Source of the DNA: Algoriphagus kandeliae
GTDB lineage: Bacteria; Bacteroidota; Bacteroidia; Cytophagales; Cyclobacteriaceae
Reading direction: 5' to 3'
Length of the DNA stretch: 64,000 nucleotides
Assembly (NCBI RefSeq): GCF_004571135.1
Contig: NZ_SPSB01000004.1
Location: 434,001-498,000 of the forward strand
This document shows, piece after piece, positions 8,698-19,300 of this stretch. Within the stretch, counting starts at the first letter, position 1, and the number at the start of each line of letters is the position of its first letter. Position numbers and translations under genes: made by a program. The notes beneath the pieces were generated by a model. It had not been told where the DNA came from. It saw only the letters and a list, made by a program, of their open reading frames with translations, and ran no database searches.

Positions 8698-11346
8698 TTG
8701 TACCGTGATAAACGTAGCTATACCAAATCTCACCCCTCCACGAAGATAATTTCCATTTTCAAAGCCAGCACCGATTTCCACTCGGAATAGCCTGAAAAGA
8801 TTATCCAAAGAATAGCCGACTTCGACATAATGCGGGGAATTTTCGGTTTTTAGATAATTCAAGAAAATATTTTCCTGCACACCTGAGAATCGTAGCATCG
8901 GCAATTGAGTGAACAGGAACTTTCGGAATTGATAGTGGAAGATTCCCGATACATAGGAACCGCTCGTGCTGTATTTGTAATAATCCATAAATCGATAATT
9001 GGAAGCAGGACCAAAATTGGAAAAGATGGTTCGATTGCCTCCAAAGTGCTGAAAGTCCGGAAAATAAACCTGATTTGAATTGAGGAAAACACCCCCCGTG
9101 ATATTGAAATCTAACTTTCCGCTTATCCCAAAAGTATAATCATGTTCTATCCCTAATCTCAGATGATCAAAATCCGCAGCAAAATCCTTTTGGTTTCTCA
9201 AACTTGGGATTGCTTTGATATAATCGGCTCTGATTAATGGCGCTCGGTCAGAAATCGGGTATTTTCTACCATTCCGAATTCCATACCTTATCCCAGGTCG
9301 CCATTCAATTCCAAGTTGGAATTTGGCGATTTGATGATCATGGAAAGAGGCATTCCCTGCTTCCACATTTTCGGGCTGATTGGGAGAGTAGACTCTTTCC
9401 GGCTTATTGTACCAACTGTAATCGGACTGATTGAAAAGCTGACGGCGGTCTGCAAAGCTGACATTTACCCGATAAGTTAAGGAATAATCGACTCGATGAG
9501 CCCAATAAAATCTGGCAAAACTCTGCTCATATAACTTCATGTAATTTTGACGGAAAAGCAGGGAATAAAGCGCATTTACCTGCTCATTGATTGGTTCATC
9601 TCCATTGAATTGATAAATGAATCTACCTCCTTCCAATCCGTAGGAATGTCCTGAAGTTGGTTTGGTTACTGACCAGCGGATATTTGTTTTTCCATAAAAT
9701 CGCTTACTCGAAAAACCATAGCGTAACTCCGGTTCGATATTGAAACTCTTTCGGATGCTATTCACACTATCTGCAAGCTTGATTTCTTTTTGCTTTCGGT
9801 AAAACATCCCCAAGCCGACTTTCCATCCCTCAACTGTATTGAAAGAGACTTTGGTTAAATTTTCTCTAAAACCAACCGAAACACCATTTCCAAAGTAATA
9901 ATTATCCCCAAAGAGAAAATCGAGTGGTTTATACTTTTCTCGGGCCTTTTTTGCGACCGAATCCACATCACTCATTTTTGCAGCTTCCACTACTGCTAGG
10001 CTATCATCTCGTCGATACCCTTGTATTTCTTTAGCAGTAAGCGGAACCGGCCGAATGCTATCCCAATAACTCAAATCCCTTTTTTTGGCTAAGCTATCTA
10101 TGCTATAGTTGCGCTCTGTAACTACTTCCGGTTCCTTTTGCTCCTTGAGCATTTCCTTTTCATATTCATTGAGAAGCTTTCGGTATTCCTTTCGGGTTTT
10201 TGGTTCCTCAGAATTTAATTTTTCCAGGGTGCTCATTGCTGTTGGAACTGCCTGATTGGCTTCTTGAGAAGGGACTTCCTCAATTTTTTCATCGATCAAA
10301 GTTGGCGTGTGAGCCAAATCAGGATTAAGAGTCACTTGATAATCCCTTGTGGAAGCGAGGTACTTGAATTCCCCTGCAAAGCCAAAAAACTTCCCTGAGA
10401 AGCGATAGGTATGAGTTAAAGGCATCCAGACATTGTCAGCTACTGGAGCGTACTGCTGCTTGGCTTCGATTTGAAAGCCCAATAAGGAAGTCTTCAAATC
10501 CAAACTATGAATCGCCCATAAATCCTCGATAATATAAATGTATCCATCAAAAACCCGCTCTCCTTTTGATCGTGGAATAACTCGGATTTTACTCACCATC
10601 ACCTCATTATCAAAAAAACTCCCCTCATATCGAAAACGATAATATTGAAAGGCAGCTCGTGATAAAGGTGAGATGATCTCATTGATTTTTTCCTGATAAA
10701 AACTGGTCTGAATATAGGGTGCTGGGGAGGTATTTTGGTTTTCACCATTGGTACGAATCGAGATAACCTCTTCTTCTATTTTGTCCGGCAGGCTAAACTT
10801 AATTCTTGAAACTGATTCGGAAGTATAGGCCTCATTCAAGTTCAAGCCCTCCTTCTCAAGCGTCTTTTTCATAAAAAATGGCGCATCAGTCAATTGCCCG
10901 GTTCCTTTAAGATACACGGTCATTTCATATTGCTGAAGCTGAAGGCGATGATACTTTGCTTTTGCGATAGCTTTCCGCATAATAGTCAATGCAGGGTCTT
11001 CGGCACCGGCTTTTACCTCCACTTGCTCCAGCGTATAAACCTGAGGCTCCAAAACCACGTCAAATGTGGTCCACTCTCCAGGCCTGACTGCAATAGTTTC
11101 TATTCGGGACTTATAGCCTAAAAATTGAAAGTATACGTCATACAGTCCTTCCTCCAATTTTATCTCATAATATCCCTCTGCATTGGCAGGAACACCATCT
11201 CCGATATTCCGGATAAAAACTGATGCAAATGGTAAAACCTCCCCCTCATTGGAAGTGATCTTTCCCTTAATTCCTTGCGCACTTAGAATAGCCGGCGAGA
11301 GAATAAAAAATTGGGAGGAAAAAAGAATAGAAATAAGAAAGCGCAT
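8695..11346 (-). CDS. DUF5686 and carboxypeptidase-like regulatory domain protein, outer membrane
   Basis: An 883-residue protein with a cleavable signal peptide (ISILFSSQFFILSPAILSAQG). Residues about 24-110 form a carboxypeptidase-D-like regulatory domain (GKITSNEGEVLPFASVFIRN ... DVYFQFLGYKS), and the rest matches the DUF5686 layout known from Bacteroidota. The C-terminal third alternates aromatic and polar residues like a beta-barrel, so an outer-membrane location is likely. The molecular function of this family is not known to me. The gene is convergent with frr and shares its terminator; the upstream gap of 477 bases separates it from the divergent susC-like gene. Confidence 0.82.
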   Translation of the reverse strand: MRFLISILFSSQFFILSPAILSAQGIKGKITSNEGEVLPFASVFIRNIGDGVPANAEGYYEIKLEEGLYDVYFQFLGYKSRIETIAVRPGEWTTFDVVLEPQVYTLEQVEVKAGAEDPALTIMRKAIAKAKYHRLQLQQYEMTVYLKGTGQLTDAPFFMKKTLEKEGLNLNEAYTSESVSRIKFSLPDKIEEEVISIRTNGENQNTSPAPYIQTSFYQEKINEIISPLSRAAFQYYRFRYEGSFFDNEVMVSKIRVIPRSKGERVFDGYIYIIEDLWAIHSLDLKTSLLGFQIEAKQQYAPVADNVWMPLTHTYRFSGKFFGFAGEFKYLASTRDYQVTLNPDLAHTPTLIDEKIEEVPSQEANQAVPTAMSTLEKLNSEEPKTRKEYRKLLNEYEKEMLKEQKEPEVVTERNYSIDSLAKKRDLSYWDSIRPVPLTAKEIQGYRRDDSLAVVEAAKMSDVDSVAKKAREKYKPLDFLFGDNYYFGNGVSVGFRENLTKVSFNTVEGWKVGLGMFYRKQKEIKLADSVNSIRKSFNIEPELRYGFSSKRFYGKTNIRWSVTKPTSGHSYGLEGGRFIYQFNGDEPINEQVNALYSLLFRQNYMKLYEQSFARFYWAHRVDYSLTYRVNVSFADRRQLFNQSDYSWYNKPERVYSPNQPENVEAGNASFHDHQIAKFQLGIEWRPGIRYGIRNGRKYPISDRAPLIRADYIKAIPSLRNQKDFAADFDHLRLGIEHDYTFGISGKLDFNITGGVFLNSNQVYFPDFQHFGGNRTIFSNFGPASNYRFMDYYKYSTSGSYVSGIFHYQFRKFLFTQLPMLRFSGVQENIFLNYLKTENSPHYVEVGYSLDNLFRLFRVEIGAGFENGNYLRGGVRFGIATFITVQ

Positions 11347-11823
11347 AGTTAATAAAAAACAGCAGTGGGTTTTTGTTGAATGTTTACGGTAGCATTTAGC
11401 ATTTGTTGGAAAGAACCTTTACATCCAAAAGAATAAGTTATAATTAGTATATACAAATGCTATCTATTAGCCCGATTTGTCTTTAATTTTTTTTAAGATA
11501 AAAGATCACTTATTAAAATTTTTTAAGAATGTATCTCAGTTGCAAAATTGGAGATTGAAAGCTTTGATCAAATTTTCAAATTTTTAATAAAAATTCGATT
11601 TTTTAATTTTTAATAAAAGGAAAACGTTTTCCATTGATTTTTGAGTAATTAAAATATCATTTTGATGAATATTTACTAAAATAAACTTTATTCTATTAAA
11701 TCCCCTCAAAGCCCAATGTAATGTGGCCATTTCTTAAATATTGCAAAATCAAAAAATAAACAACACATTAGTTTCGAAATTAAGTACTCATACCTATTTC
11801 GCTTTTTACTAACAAAAAACCCT
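11347..11823. promoter_or_regulatory. Divergent AT-rich regulatory region before the susC gene
   Basis: A 477-base gap between two outer-membrane genes read in opposite directions. It is very AT-rich, with tandem AATTTTTAATAAAA-like stretches around 11575-11618 and the palindrome described at 11619. I see no full TTTG/TAnnTTTG promoter and no coding potential. An unusually long leader for the susC gene is possible. Confidence 0.5.
11619..11632. promoter_or_regulatory. Perfect 14-bp palindrome, LacI-family-type operator
   Basis: GGAAAACGTTTTCC reads the same on both strands and has the central CG step typical of LacI/GalR-family operators. It lies 191 bases before the susC start. No LacI-type regulator is encoded in the window, so the binding protein is unknown. 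Confidence 0.45.
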
Positions 11824-14817
11824 ATGAGAAATTATTTACAACAGTTCAAAACATTGGCTCTTGCCTTGACACTCCTGCTAGGAGTATCGATCATGGCCAA
11901 TGCGCAAAACAGAACCATCACAGGTACAGTCCTGGATGCTTCTTTGGGAGACCCTGTTCCTGGTGCCACCGTATTAATCAAAGGTACCACTAGGGGTGTA
12001 GCGACAGATCTGGATGGAAAGTTTACACTTGAAATTCAATCTGGCGATCAAGTTTTAGTAGTTTCCTTTGTTGGCTACCTGACCCAAGAGGTAGAAATTG
12101 GAAACCAAAGTACTTTTACCATTAATCTTGAGGAAGATATCCAAAGCTTGGAAGAAGCTGTGGTAATCGGTTATGGTTCTCAGGATAAGAAAGAGATTAC
12201 ATCTGCAGTTGTTGGGGTAAAACCTGAAGACTTCAACCGTGGTAACGTGTCCAACCCGGCACAATTGCTACAAGGTAAGGTAGCAGGTCTTTCCATCACC
12301 CGCCCTGGTGGTAACCCTAACAATGGATTTAATATCCGGTTGAGAGGTCTTTCTACCTTTGGTGCCAACTCTTCTCCATTAATCGTATTGGATGGAGTAA
12401 TTGGTGCTTCTTTGGAAAACGTAGACCCGAATGACATTCAGTCCATCGACGTATTGAAAGATGGTTCTGCTGCTGCGATCTATGGTGCTAGAGGTTCTTC
12501 TGGTGTAATTTTGATCACCACTACTCGTTCTGGCAAAAAAGATGGCAATGTAAACGTGACCATCAATTCCTTCGGAACAATGGATCAGGCTACTAACTTG
12601 ATTCCAGTGCTTTCCGCTGAGGAATTTGTAGCAAGAGGCGGTACAGACTTCGGTAGCAACACCGACTGGAGAGAAGAATTGATCAGCGACGCTTTCTCTT
12701 ACACTACTAACGCTAGTATCTCTGGTGGATTCCAAAACACTAGCTATATGGCTTCTGTCAACTACCGAAACAATCAAGGAATCGTAGACGGAACCAACAA
12801 CCAAAGACTAAATACTCGTATCAACCTTTCTCAAGGTGCATTGGACAACAAATTGAGATTCAATGTGAACTTGTCCTTCACGAATGTTGATTCTGAGTCT
12901 ATTAACGATGCAGCATTTAGATATGCTACTATCTACAACCCAACCGCTCCTGTGTTTGAAAATACTGAAAGTGCTCAAGAGCGATTTGGTGGTTATTTCC
13001 AAAGAGACCTTTTTGATTTCTACAACCCTGTAGCATTGGCTAATCAACAACAGTTTATTGGTGAAACCAAAACTGCTTTGACTTCTTACAGAGTAGAATA
13101 CGACTTCCTTCCAAACTTGACTTGGTCAGCTCAATATTCTCAGGACAGAAGAAACACCATTTCTGGTGGCTTCTGGTCTAGACAAGATTTCCAAGTTGGT
13201 TTCGGTGCTAGTGGTTCTGCTGAAAGAACTGCTTTTGATAGAGATCAAAAGATCTTCGAAACTACCTTGCGTTATGAAACAGACCTTTCTGACGGTCTAA
13301 ATATGACCTTGCTTGGTGGTCTTGGTTTCCAAAAGACCAAGAATGAAGGATTCGGCGCTAGAGTTCGTCAGTACCTATTCGACTTAGGTTGGGACAACTT
13401 GGGTGCTGGTGCTATTCGCCTAGGCGCAAACACCAACTTGTATTCTTTTGCAAATGAAGATCAATTGAACTCTGCATTCGGTAGAGCAAACTTCAACTAC
13501 AACAACTGGTTGTTCCTTTCTGCTTCTGTAAGAGCTGAAACTTATTCCGGATTCGGTGAAAACAATCAAACTGGTGTATTCCCTGCATTCTCTGTAGGTT
13601 CTGACTTCACTCAGATCTTCGACATGGGAATCTTCGATCAGTTCAAGCCAAGAGTTTCTTATGGTGTGACTGGTAACCTTCCTCCATCCCCAACCCTTGC
13701 TTTGGGTGTATTTGGAAACGGTAACAGAATCGATTTGGACGGTGATCCATTGACTACCAATGACATCTTCGTGGGTATCGTTCAAAACTCAAACCCTAAC
13801 AAGGATTTGAAATGGGAAACCAAGAAAGAATTTAACGTTGGTATCGACTTTGGACTGTTGGATGGAGTACTTTCTGGTAGCGTTGACTACTACACCAGAA
13901 ATATCTCTGACCTATTGTTCAACGTACCGGTAGCAACAGGTGCTCCTAACCCATTTGATCCAGGAAGATTTAATACAGCATCTTCTACTTGGGTTAACTT
14001 GGCTGACTTGAGAAATGCAGGTTTCGAATTTGCCATTTCTGCAAACAGATTAGGTAAAGGTTCTTTGAAGTGGACTCCTTCCTTCAACTTCACTATTTAT
14101 CAGAAGACAACTATCGAAAGCTTATCAGCTGGTGAGCTAGGATTTGACGAATTGAGATTCGCAACTCCAGGTTCTCCAGGTCAGAATAACAACCCTATCA
14201 TCTACAACCGAGTAGGTCAGACTTTGGGTGACTTCTACGGTCCAAGATTGTTGGGTATTTCTGAAGGTGGTGAGTATATCCTTTCCACTACTGATCCAAA
14301 CGAATTTGAAAGATTGGGTAATGGTCTTCCAAAGGGTGAATTCGGTTTTGCTAACAACTTGGAGTGGGGTCAGTGGAACTTGAGCTTCTTCTTCAGAGGT
14401 GCTTGGGGTCATGACTTGTACAACTCTTACAGAGGTTTCTACGAAAATGCTGATGGCGCTTCCAATACTTGGAACTCCGTAATCACTGACAAGACACCTA
14501 CCAATCCGTTGATCACCTCAACTCCTACTTTCAACAGTTCATATGTTGAGGATGCATCTTTCATTCGATTGGACAACATGGAATTGGGATACAACTTCAA
14601 AACCAATTCTCCTAATTTGGGTTCTTTAAGAGTGTACTTTGCTGCGCAAAACCTCTTCACCATCACAAACTATACAGGTATCGATCCTGAAGTTAGAATC
14701 AATGACTCTGAGAACGGTGACGGTTTCACAACTTCACTTTCTCCAGGTATCGAGCGTAGAAATACGTATTTCCAAACCAGATCCTTTACTTTGGGTCTAA
14801 CCGTAAACTTTAAGTAA
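11824..14817 (+). CDS. SusC/RagA family TonB-linked outer-membrane transporter
   Basis: A 997-residue protein with a signal peptide ending ANAQN near residue 28. A carboxypeptidase-like regulatory domain (about 30-115, ITGTVLDASLGDPVPGATVL) is followed by the SusC plug domain (about 120-240, with LLQGKVAGLSI, IRLRGLSTFGANSSPLIVLDG and the YGARGSSGVILITT block), then a 22-strand-type barrel ending in TLGLTVNFK. It should import a ligand across the outer membrane using TonB energy, with the SusD lipoprotein encoded 19 bases downstream as its lid. No sugar-degrading enzyme is encoded in the block, so the substrate cannot be inferred from the neighbours. Codon use is more uniform than in adjacent genes, suggesting high expression. 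Confidence 0.96.
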   Translation: MRNYLQQFKTLALALTLLLGVSIMANAQNRTITGTVLDASLGDPVPGATVLIKGTTRGVATDLDGKFTLEIQSGDQVLVVSFVGYLTQEVEIGNQSTFTINLEEDIQSLEEAVVIGYGSQDKKEITSAVVGVKPEDFNRGNVSNPAQLLQGKVAGLSITRPGGNPNNGFNIRLRGLSTFGANSSPLIVLDGVIGASLENVDPNDIQSIDVLKDGSAAAIYGARGSSGVILITTTRSGKKDGNVNVTINSFGTMDQATNLIPVLSAEEFVARGGTDFGSNTDWREELISDAFSYTTNASISGGFQNTSYMASVNYRNNQGIVDGTNNQRLNTRINLSQGALDNKLRFNVNLSFTNVDSESINDAAFRYATIYNPTAPVFENTESAQERFGGYFQRDLFDFYNPVALANQQQFIGETKTALTSYRVEYDFLPNLTWSAQYSQDRRNTISGGFWSRQDFQVGFGASGSAERTAFDRDQKIFETTLRYETDLSDGLNMTLLGGLGFQKTKNEGFGARVRQYLFDLGWDNLGAGAIRLGANTNLYSFANEDQLNSAFGRANFNYNNWLFLSASVRAETYSGFGENNQTGVFPAFSVGSDFTQIFDMGIFDQFKPRVSYGVTGNLPPSPTLALGVFGNGNRIDLDGDPLTTNDIFVGIVQNSNPNKDLKWETKKEFNVGIDFGLLDGVLSGSVDYYTRNISDLLFNVPVATGAPNPFDPGRFNTASSTWVNLADLRNAGFEFAISANRLGKGSLKWTPSFNFTIYQKTTIESLSAGELGFDELRFATPGSPGQNNNPIIYNRVGQTLGDFYGPRLLGISEGGEYILSTTDPNEFERLGNGLPKGEFGFANNLEWGQWNLSFFFRGAWGHDLYNSYRGFYENADGASNTWNSVITDKTPTNPLITSTPTFNSSYVEDASFIRLDNMELGYNFKTNSPNLGSLRVYFAAQNLFTITNYTGIDPEVRINDSENGDGFTTSLSPGIERRNTYFQTRSFTLGLTVNFK

Positions 14818-14836
14818 TCAATCAAATAACAGAGAT

Positions 14837-16324
14837 ATGTTAAAATCATTTAGAAAAACCTTTCTGTTGATCCCAGTGGTCTTTTTAATGGGATCCTGTT
14901 GGGAGTTGGAGCAGGAGGTACTCGATGGAGTGACTCCTGAGGATGTGGCGAATAGTAATAACCCACAGTTGATTGATGTGTTGAAGGCTTCAGCTTATTC
15001 TCGAATCGTAGGTAGCTGGGGTGGACACAACAGTATTTGGTCTATCAATGAGGTCTCTTCTGACGAGATGGCAATTCCTCAAAAAGGTGCTGACTGGGAA
15101 GATGGTGGCCTTTGGTTGAGAGCTCATAGACACACTTGGACTGCTTCTGATGAAGCATTCAACAACTCGTGGAACTATTGCTACACTGCTGTTGGTGAAA
15201 TCAACAACTTGATGATTTCCTTCCCAGATGTAGCCGCTTTGAATGCTGAATTAAGAGTATTAAGAGCACTAGTTTACCTTTGGTTGATTGACAACTTCGG
15301 AAATGTTCCAATCATTACCGAAACTTCTTCCGGAGGTAACCCAACCAATAACTCTCGTCAGGAAGTATTCGACTTCATTGAAAGTTCTGTATTGGAAAAT
15401 GTGGACTTGCTTCCTAAAGAAGATACCAAGTCTACCATGAACTACTACTCTGCTCATGCGATCTTGGCGAAATTGTACTTGAATGCTGAAGTATATACAG
15501 GTACTCCAAGATGGGCTGATGCAGAAGCTGCAGCTGACGTAGTAATCAACGGTCCATATTCTTTGTCTTCTAACTTCTTCAGCAACTTTGCTACAAGAAA
15601 TGGAGGATCTACCGAGAATATCTTGACCCTTCCTTATGACGAAAACAATGCAGGTGGTTTCAACTTAGCTCAGATGACTCTTCACTACCTAAGCCAAAAC
15701 ACGTACAACTTGCAAGAGCAGCCTTGGAATGGTTACGCTTCTTTGGAGGAGTTCTACAACACATTTGATGACAATGACGTGAGAAAAAGTGCATTCATCG
15801 TAGGTCCTCAGTTTGCTGCAGACGGAACTCGATTGAGAGATATTTCTGCTGAAGCTGACGATCCTGATGGAGAACCATTGACTTTCACTCCTGAAATCAA
15901 CATGCTTGCTCCAAACGCCTTCCGTCAGGCAGGTGCGCGAGTAGGTAAATTCGAATTTGCATCTGGTGCTGCATCAAGTTTGAGCAATGACTATCCATTG
16001 TTCCGATTGGCTGAGATGTACTTAACAAAAGCTGAAGCTGCATTCCGTCAAGGAAAAACTGACGTTGCTTTGACAGCAATCAACATGGTAAGAGAAAGAG
16101 CCGGTATGCCTGCTTTCACTACCTTAACTCTTGAAGACATCTATGATGAGAGAGGTAGAGAAATGTTTGCAGAAGCTTCCAGAAGAACCGACCAAATTCG
16201 TTTTGGAACTTGGAACGATCCATGGTGGGAAAAAGATCCTTCTGAGCCATTCAGAGCTTTGTTCCCAATTCCGTTGCAGCAAATCAACGCTAACCCTAAT
16301 TTGACTCAAAACCCAGGTTATTAA
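14837..16324 (+). CDS. SusD/RagB family nutrient-binding lipoprotein
   Basis: A 495-residue lipoprotein with the lipobox FLMGSC (Cys21). It has the SusD TPR-like core and the C-terminal RagB block (LFRLAEMYLTKAEAAFRQG ... INMVRERAGMP ... IYDERGREMFAE). It caps the SusC barrel at the cell surface. It lies 19 bases after the susC stop and is followed by a strong terminator, so the two genes form a tight unit. The substrate is unknown. Confidence 0.96.
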   Translation: MLKSFRKTFLLIPVVFLMGSCWELEQEVLDGVTPEDVANSNNPQLIDVLKASAYSRIVGSWGGHNSIWSINEVSSDEMAIPQKGADWEDGGLWLRAHRHTWTASDEAFNNSWNYCYTAVGEINNLMISFPDVAALNAELRVLRALVYLWLIDNFGNVPIITETSSGGNPTNNSRQEVFDFIESSVLENVDLLPKEDTKSTMNYYSAHAILAKLYLNAEVYTGTPRWADAEAAADVVINGPYSLSSNFFSNFATRNGGSTENILTLPYDENNAGGFNLAQMTLHYLSQNTYNLQEQPWNGYASLEEFYNTFDDNDVRKSAFIVGPQFAADGTRLRDISAEADDPDGEPLTFTPEINMLAPNAFRQAGARVGKFEFASGAASSLSNDYPLFRLAEMYLTKAEAAFRQGKTDVALTAINMVRERAGMPAFTTLTLEDIYDERGREMFAEASRRTDQIRFGTWNDPWWEKDPSEPFRALFPIPLQQINANPNLTQNPGY

Positions 16325-16344
16325 TCACATAATACCCTGATAGT

Positions 16345-16381
16345 AAAAGGAAGTGTACTTTTGTGCACTTCCTTTTTTTTA
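16345..16381 (+). terminator. Rho-independent terminator after the SusD gene
   Basis: An 11-bp stem (AGGAAGTGTAC with GTGCACTTCCT, one G-U pair) and a TTTT loop, followed by eight T. It ends about five bases before the next gene starts at 16386, so the FG-GAP genes downstream depend on read-through or on their own promoter. Confidence 0.88.
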
Positions 16382-16385
16382 GAAC

Positions 16386-19300
16386 ATGCGAAGGCCCCTT
16401 CAAATAGCAATCTTTACCCTCCTGATTTTAGGTGCTTGTCAAAAACAAAAGCCTAGCTCAGAAGAACTTTTTGAAAAAATTGAATCAAAAGAATCCGGAT
16501 TGACCTTCCGGAATGATCTGAATTATACCGAAAAAATCAACCCCTATACCTTTCGAAATTTTTACAATGGAGCCGGAGTGGCTCTTGGAGATATCAATAA
16601 TGATGGCTTGCTGGATATTTTCCTTGCCGGCAATCAAACCTCCAATAAACTCTTTTTAAACCAAGGAAATCTCAAATTCAAAGACATTACAGACGAAGCT
16701 GGCTTGAACTCCGATGAAAGCTGGACTACGGGCGTCAGTATGGCAGATGTAAACGGAGATGGGCTGTTGGATATTTATGTTTGCAAATCAGGCCCTATCG
16801 ATACCCCCAAACGAAGCAATGAGCTTTTCATCAATCAAGGCAACTTGACGTTTGTCGAAAAAGCATCTGAATATGGATTGGATGAAAAAGCCCTTTCACA
16901 GCATGCTGTATTTTTTGATTATGATAAAGACGGAGACTTGGATTTGTATCTCCTTAGCAATTCCCCAAGATCTGTTGGAATATTTGATCTCCGAGAAGGT
17001 CAGCGGGAAATTCGAGACCCTAATGGTGGAAATAAGCTTTTTAGAAACGAGGGCAACAGATTCACGGATGTCAGCGAGGAAGCAGGAATTTATGGAAGTG
17101 CCATTGGATATGGACTTGGCGTAACAGTAGCTGATTTGAATGAAGATAATTGGCCAGACCTCTACGTTTCAAATGACTTTTTCGAACGAGATTACCTGTA
17201 CTTGAATAATCAAGATGGAAGCTTTTCTGAAGTCTTGCCGGAATTAATTCCAGAAATCAGCATGGGTTCCATGGGAGCTGATATAGCTGATTTCGACAAT
17301 GATAATCGCCCTGACATCTTTGTGACAGAAATGCTTCCTGAGGATATGGGGCGTGTAAAAACCAAGACGCCTTTTGAGGAATGGGATAAGTTTCAATCCA
17401 ATTTTAAAGCGGGTTATCATCGGCAGTTTACCAGAAACACACTCCAAAGAAACCTTGGAAAAGATCCATATACTGGTTTACCTCTTTTCACCGAAATCTC
17501 TCGAATGGCGGGAGTTCAAGCCACCGATTGGAGTTGGGGTGCCTTGATTTTTGATGCTGACTTGGATGGTTGGAAAGATATTTTCGTAGCCAATGGAATT
17601 GTCAAAGACTTGACCGACTTCGATTTCGTCAATTACTATGCATTCAACCCAGATAAGGTCAATGAATACCGCTCGGATTCGGTCTTAATCACCAAGATGA
17701 TTGATGCTTTTCCTTCTACTCCCCTACAAAATTATTGGTTCAAAAATGAGAAGAATTGGAAATTCACCAATCTAGCATCTGAATCAGGCCTAATCGAAAA
17801 AACCTTCAGCACGGGAGCAGCTTATGGAGACTTGGACAATGATGGGGATTTGGATTTAGTGATCAATAACCTCAACGGAGAAGTTTCTCTCTACAAAAAC
17901 AAAGCAGTTGAATTTGGAAAAGGGAATTTTATTGGAATTGATTTAGGAAATGCTTTTGGAGCCAAAGTTCAAATCCAAACCAAGGAAACAACACAGATTC
18001 AAGAATTTCAGCCTGTCAAAGGATACATGTCCTCAGTTGACCAACGGCTATTTTTCGGTTTGGGTAAATCGGACACAATTCAAGTCCTAAAAATAGAATG
18101 GCCAGATGGCAGCGTAAATGAATATAGCCAACTAGCAGCCAATCAAATCCTCAAAATCCAACCCGAAAATCCTTCCTTTCCTACCCCGAAAAATAGCGAG
18201 ATTTCCACCGCTCTTCGAAAAGTAGAACTACTCGCAAATTTAAAGCATGAAGAAAGTGATTTTGTGGATTTTGACCGGGACAGACTTCGATTTTGGTCGA
18301 TCAGCAATGAAGGGCCCAAAGTAGCTTTCAGTTCCAGAACTGCCTCCAGAAATCCGATCTTATTCTTCCCAAATGGAAAAGAGTTTCCTTCTAGCTTATA
18401 TCAGCTTTCAGAGAATCTTGAGTGGAAGGAAATCCAAAAAGAGCTGTTCCAATCTGATAGTCAGTCGGAGGATATTAGCGGGGTATTTTTTGATGCAAAT
18501 GGAGATGGACTAGATGATTTATTGGTTGTTAGTGGTGGAATCGAGTACCCTGAAAACAGTCTGATTTATTCAGATCGCTTATACTTCCAGCAAGCTAATG
18601 GAGATTTCATAAAGTCAGAACAAGTCTTTTCGAAGATACCAACTGCCTTCGCTCTACCCTTTGATTGGGATGAAGATGAAGACTTGGACCTCATCATCGG
18701 GCAACGAGCTCATCCATACGGCTATGGAATACCGGTAGGACTTTCTTTTTGGGAAAATGATAGTAAGGGGAATTTCACAGATATTTCTCAGTCATTCAAT
18801 CCTGAAATGCAAAAATTGGGGATGCTGACAGCAGGAGCCTTGGCTGATTTGAATGCAGATGGAAGCATAGAACTCATCCTAGCCGGAGAATGGATGGGAA
18901 TTCGAATCTTTTCTTTCCAAAATAATACTTGGGTTGATCAAACAGGTTTTTTTGGAATGCAAAACACTTCTGGACTTTGGTATAGCCTGTTGGTAGATGA
19001 TGTAAATGGAGACGGGTATCCTGATATCCTTGCAGGAAATATGGGAACCAATACCCGACTGAATTTCAAAAGTGGCTCTACGCTACGCATGTACGTAAAT
19101 GACTTTGATCAAAATGGCAGCGCTGACCATATCCTTTGTGAATATGATGGAACTCAGTCTATTCCTTGGGTTATGAAAAATAGTCTTGTCAGACAAATCC
19201 CTGCCTTGCAAAAATCACTGCTTCGCTATGCAGATTATGAGAATAAAAAATTGGAAGAGTTATTTTCTGCCAACTCCATTGCGAATTCCGTAATTTTGGA

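Noticed and set aside
12379..12804. A 141-codon open frame antisense to the susC gene
   Set aside because: It arises from the strong codon bias of susC; the composition is rich in Ser, Arg and Val without any motif.
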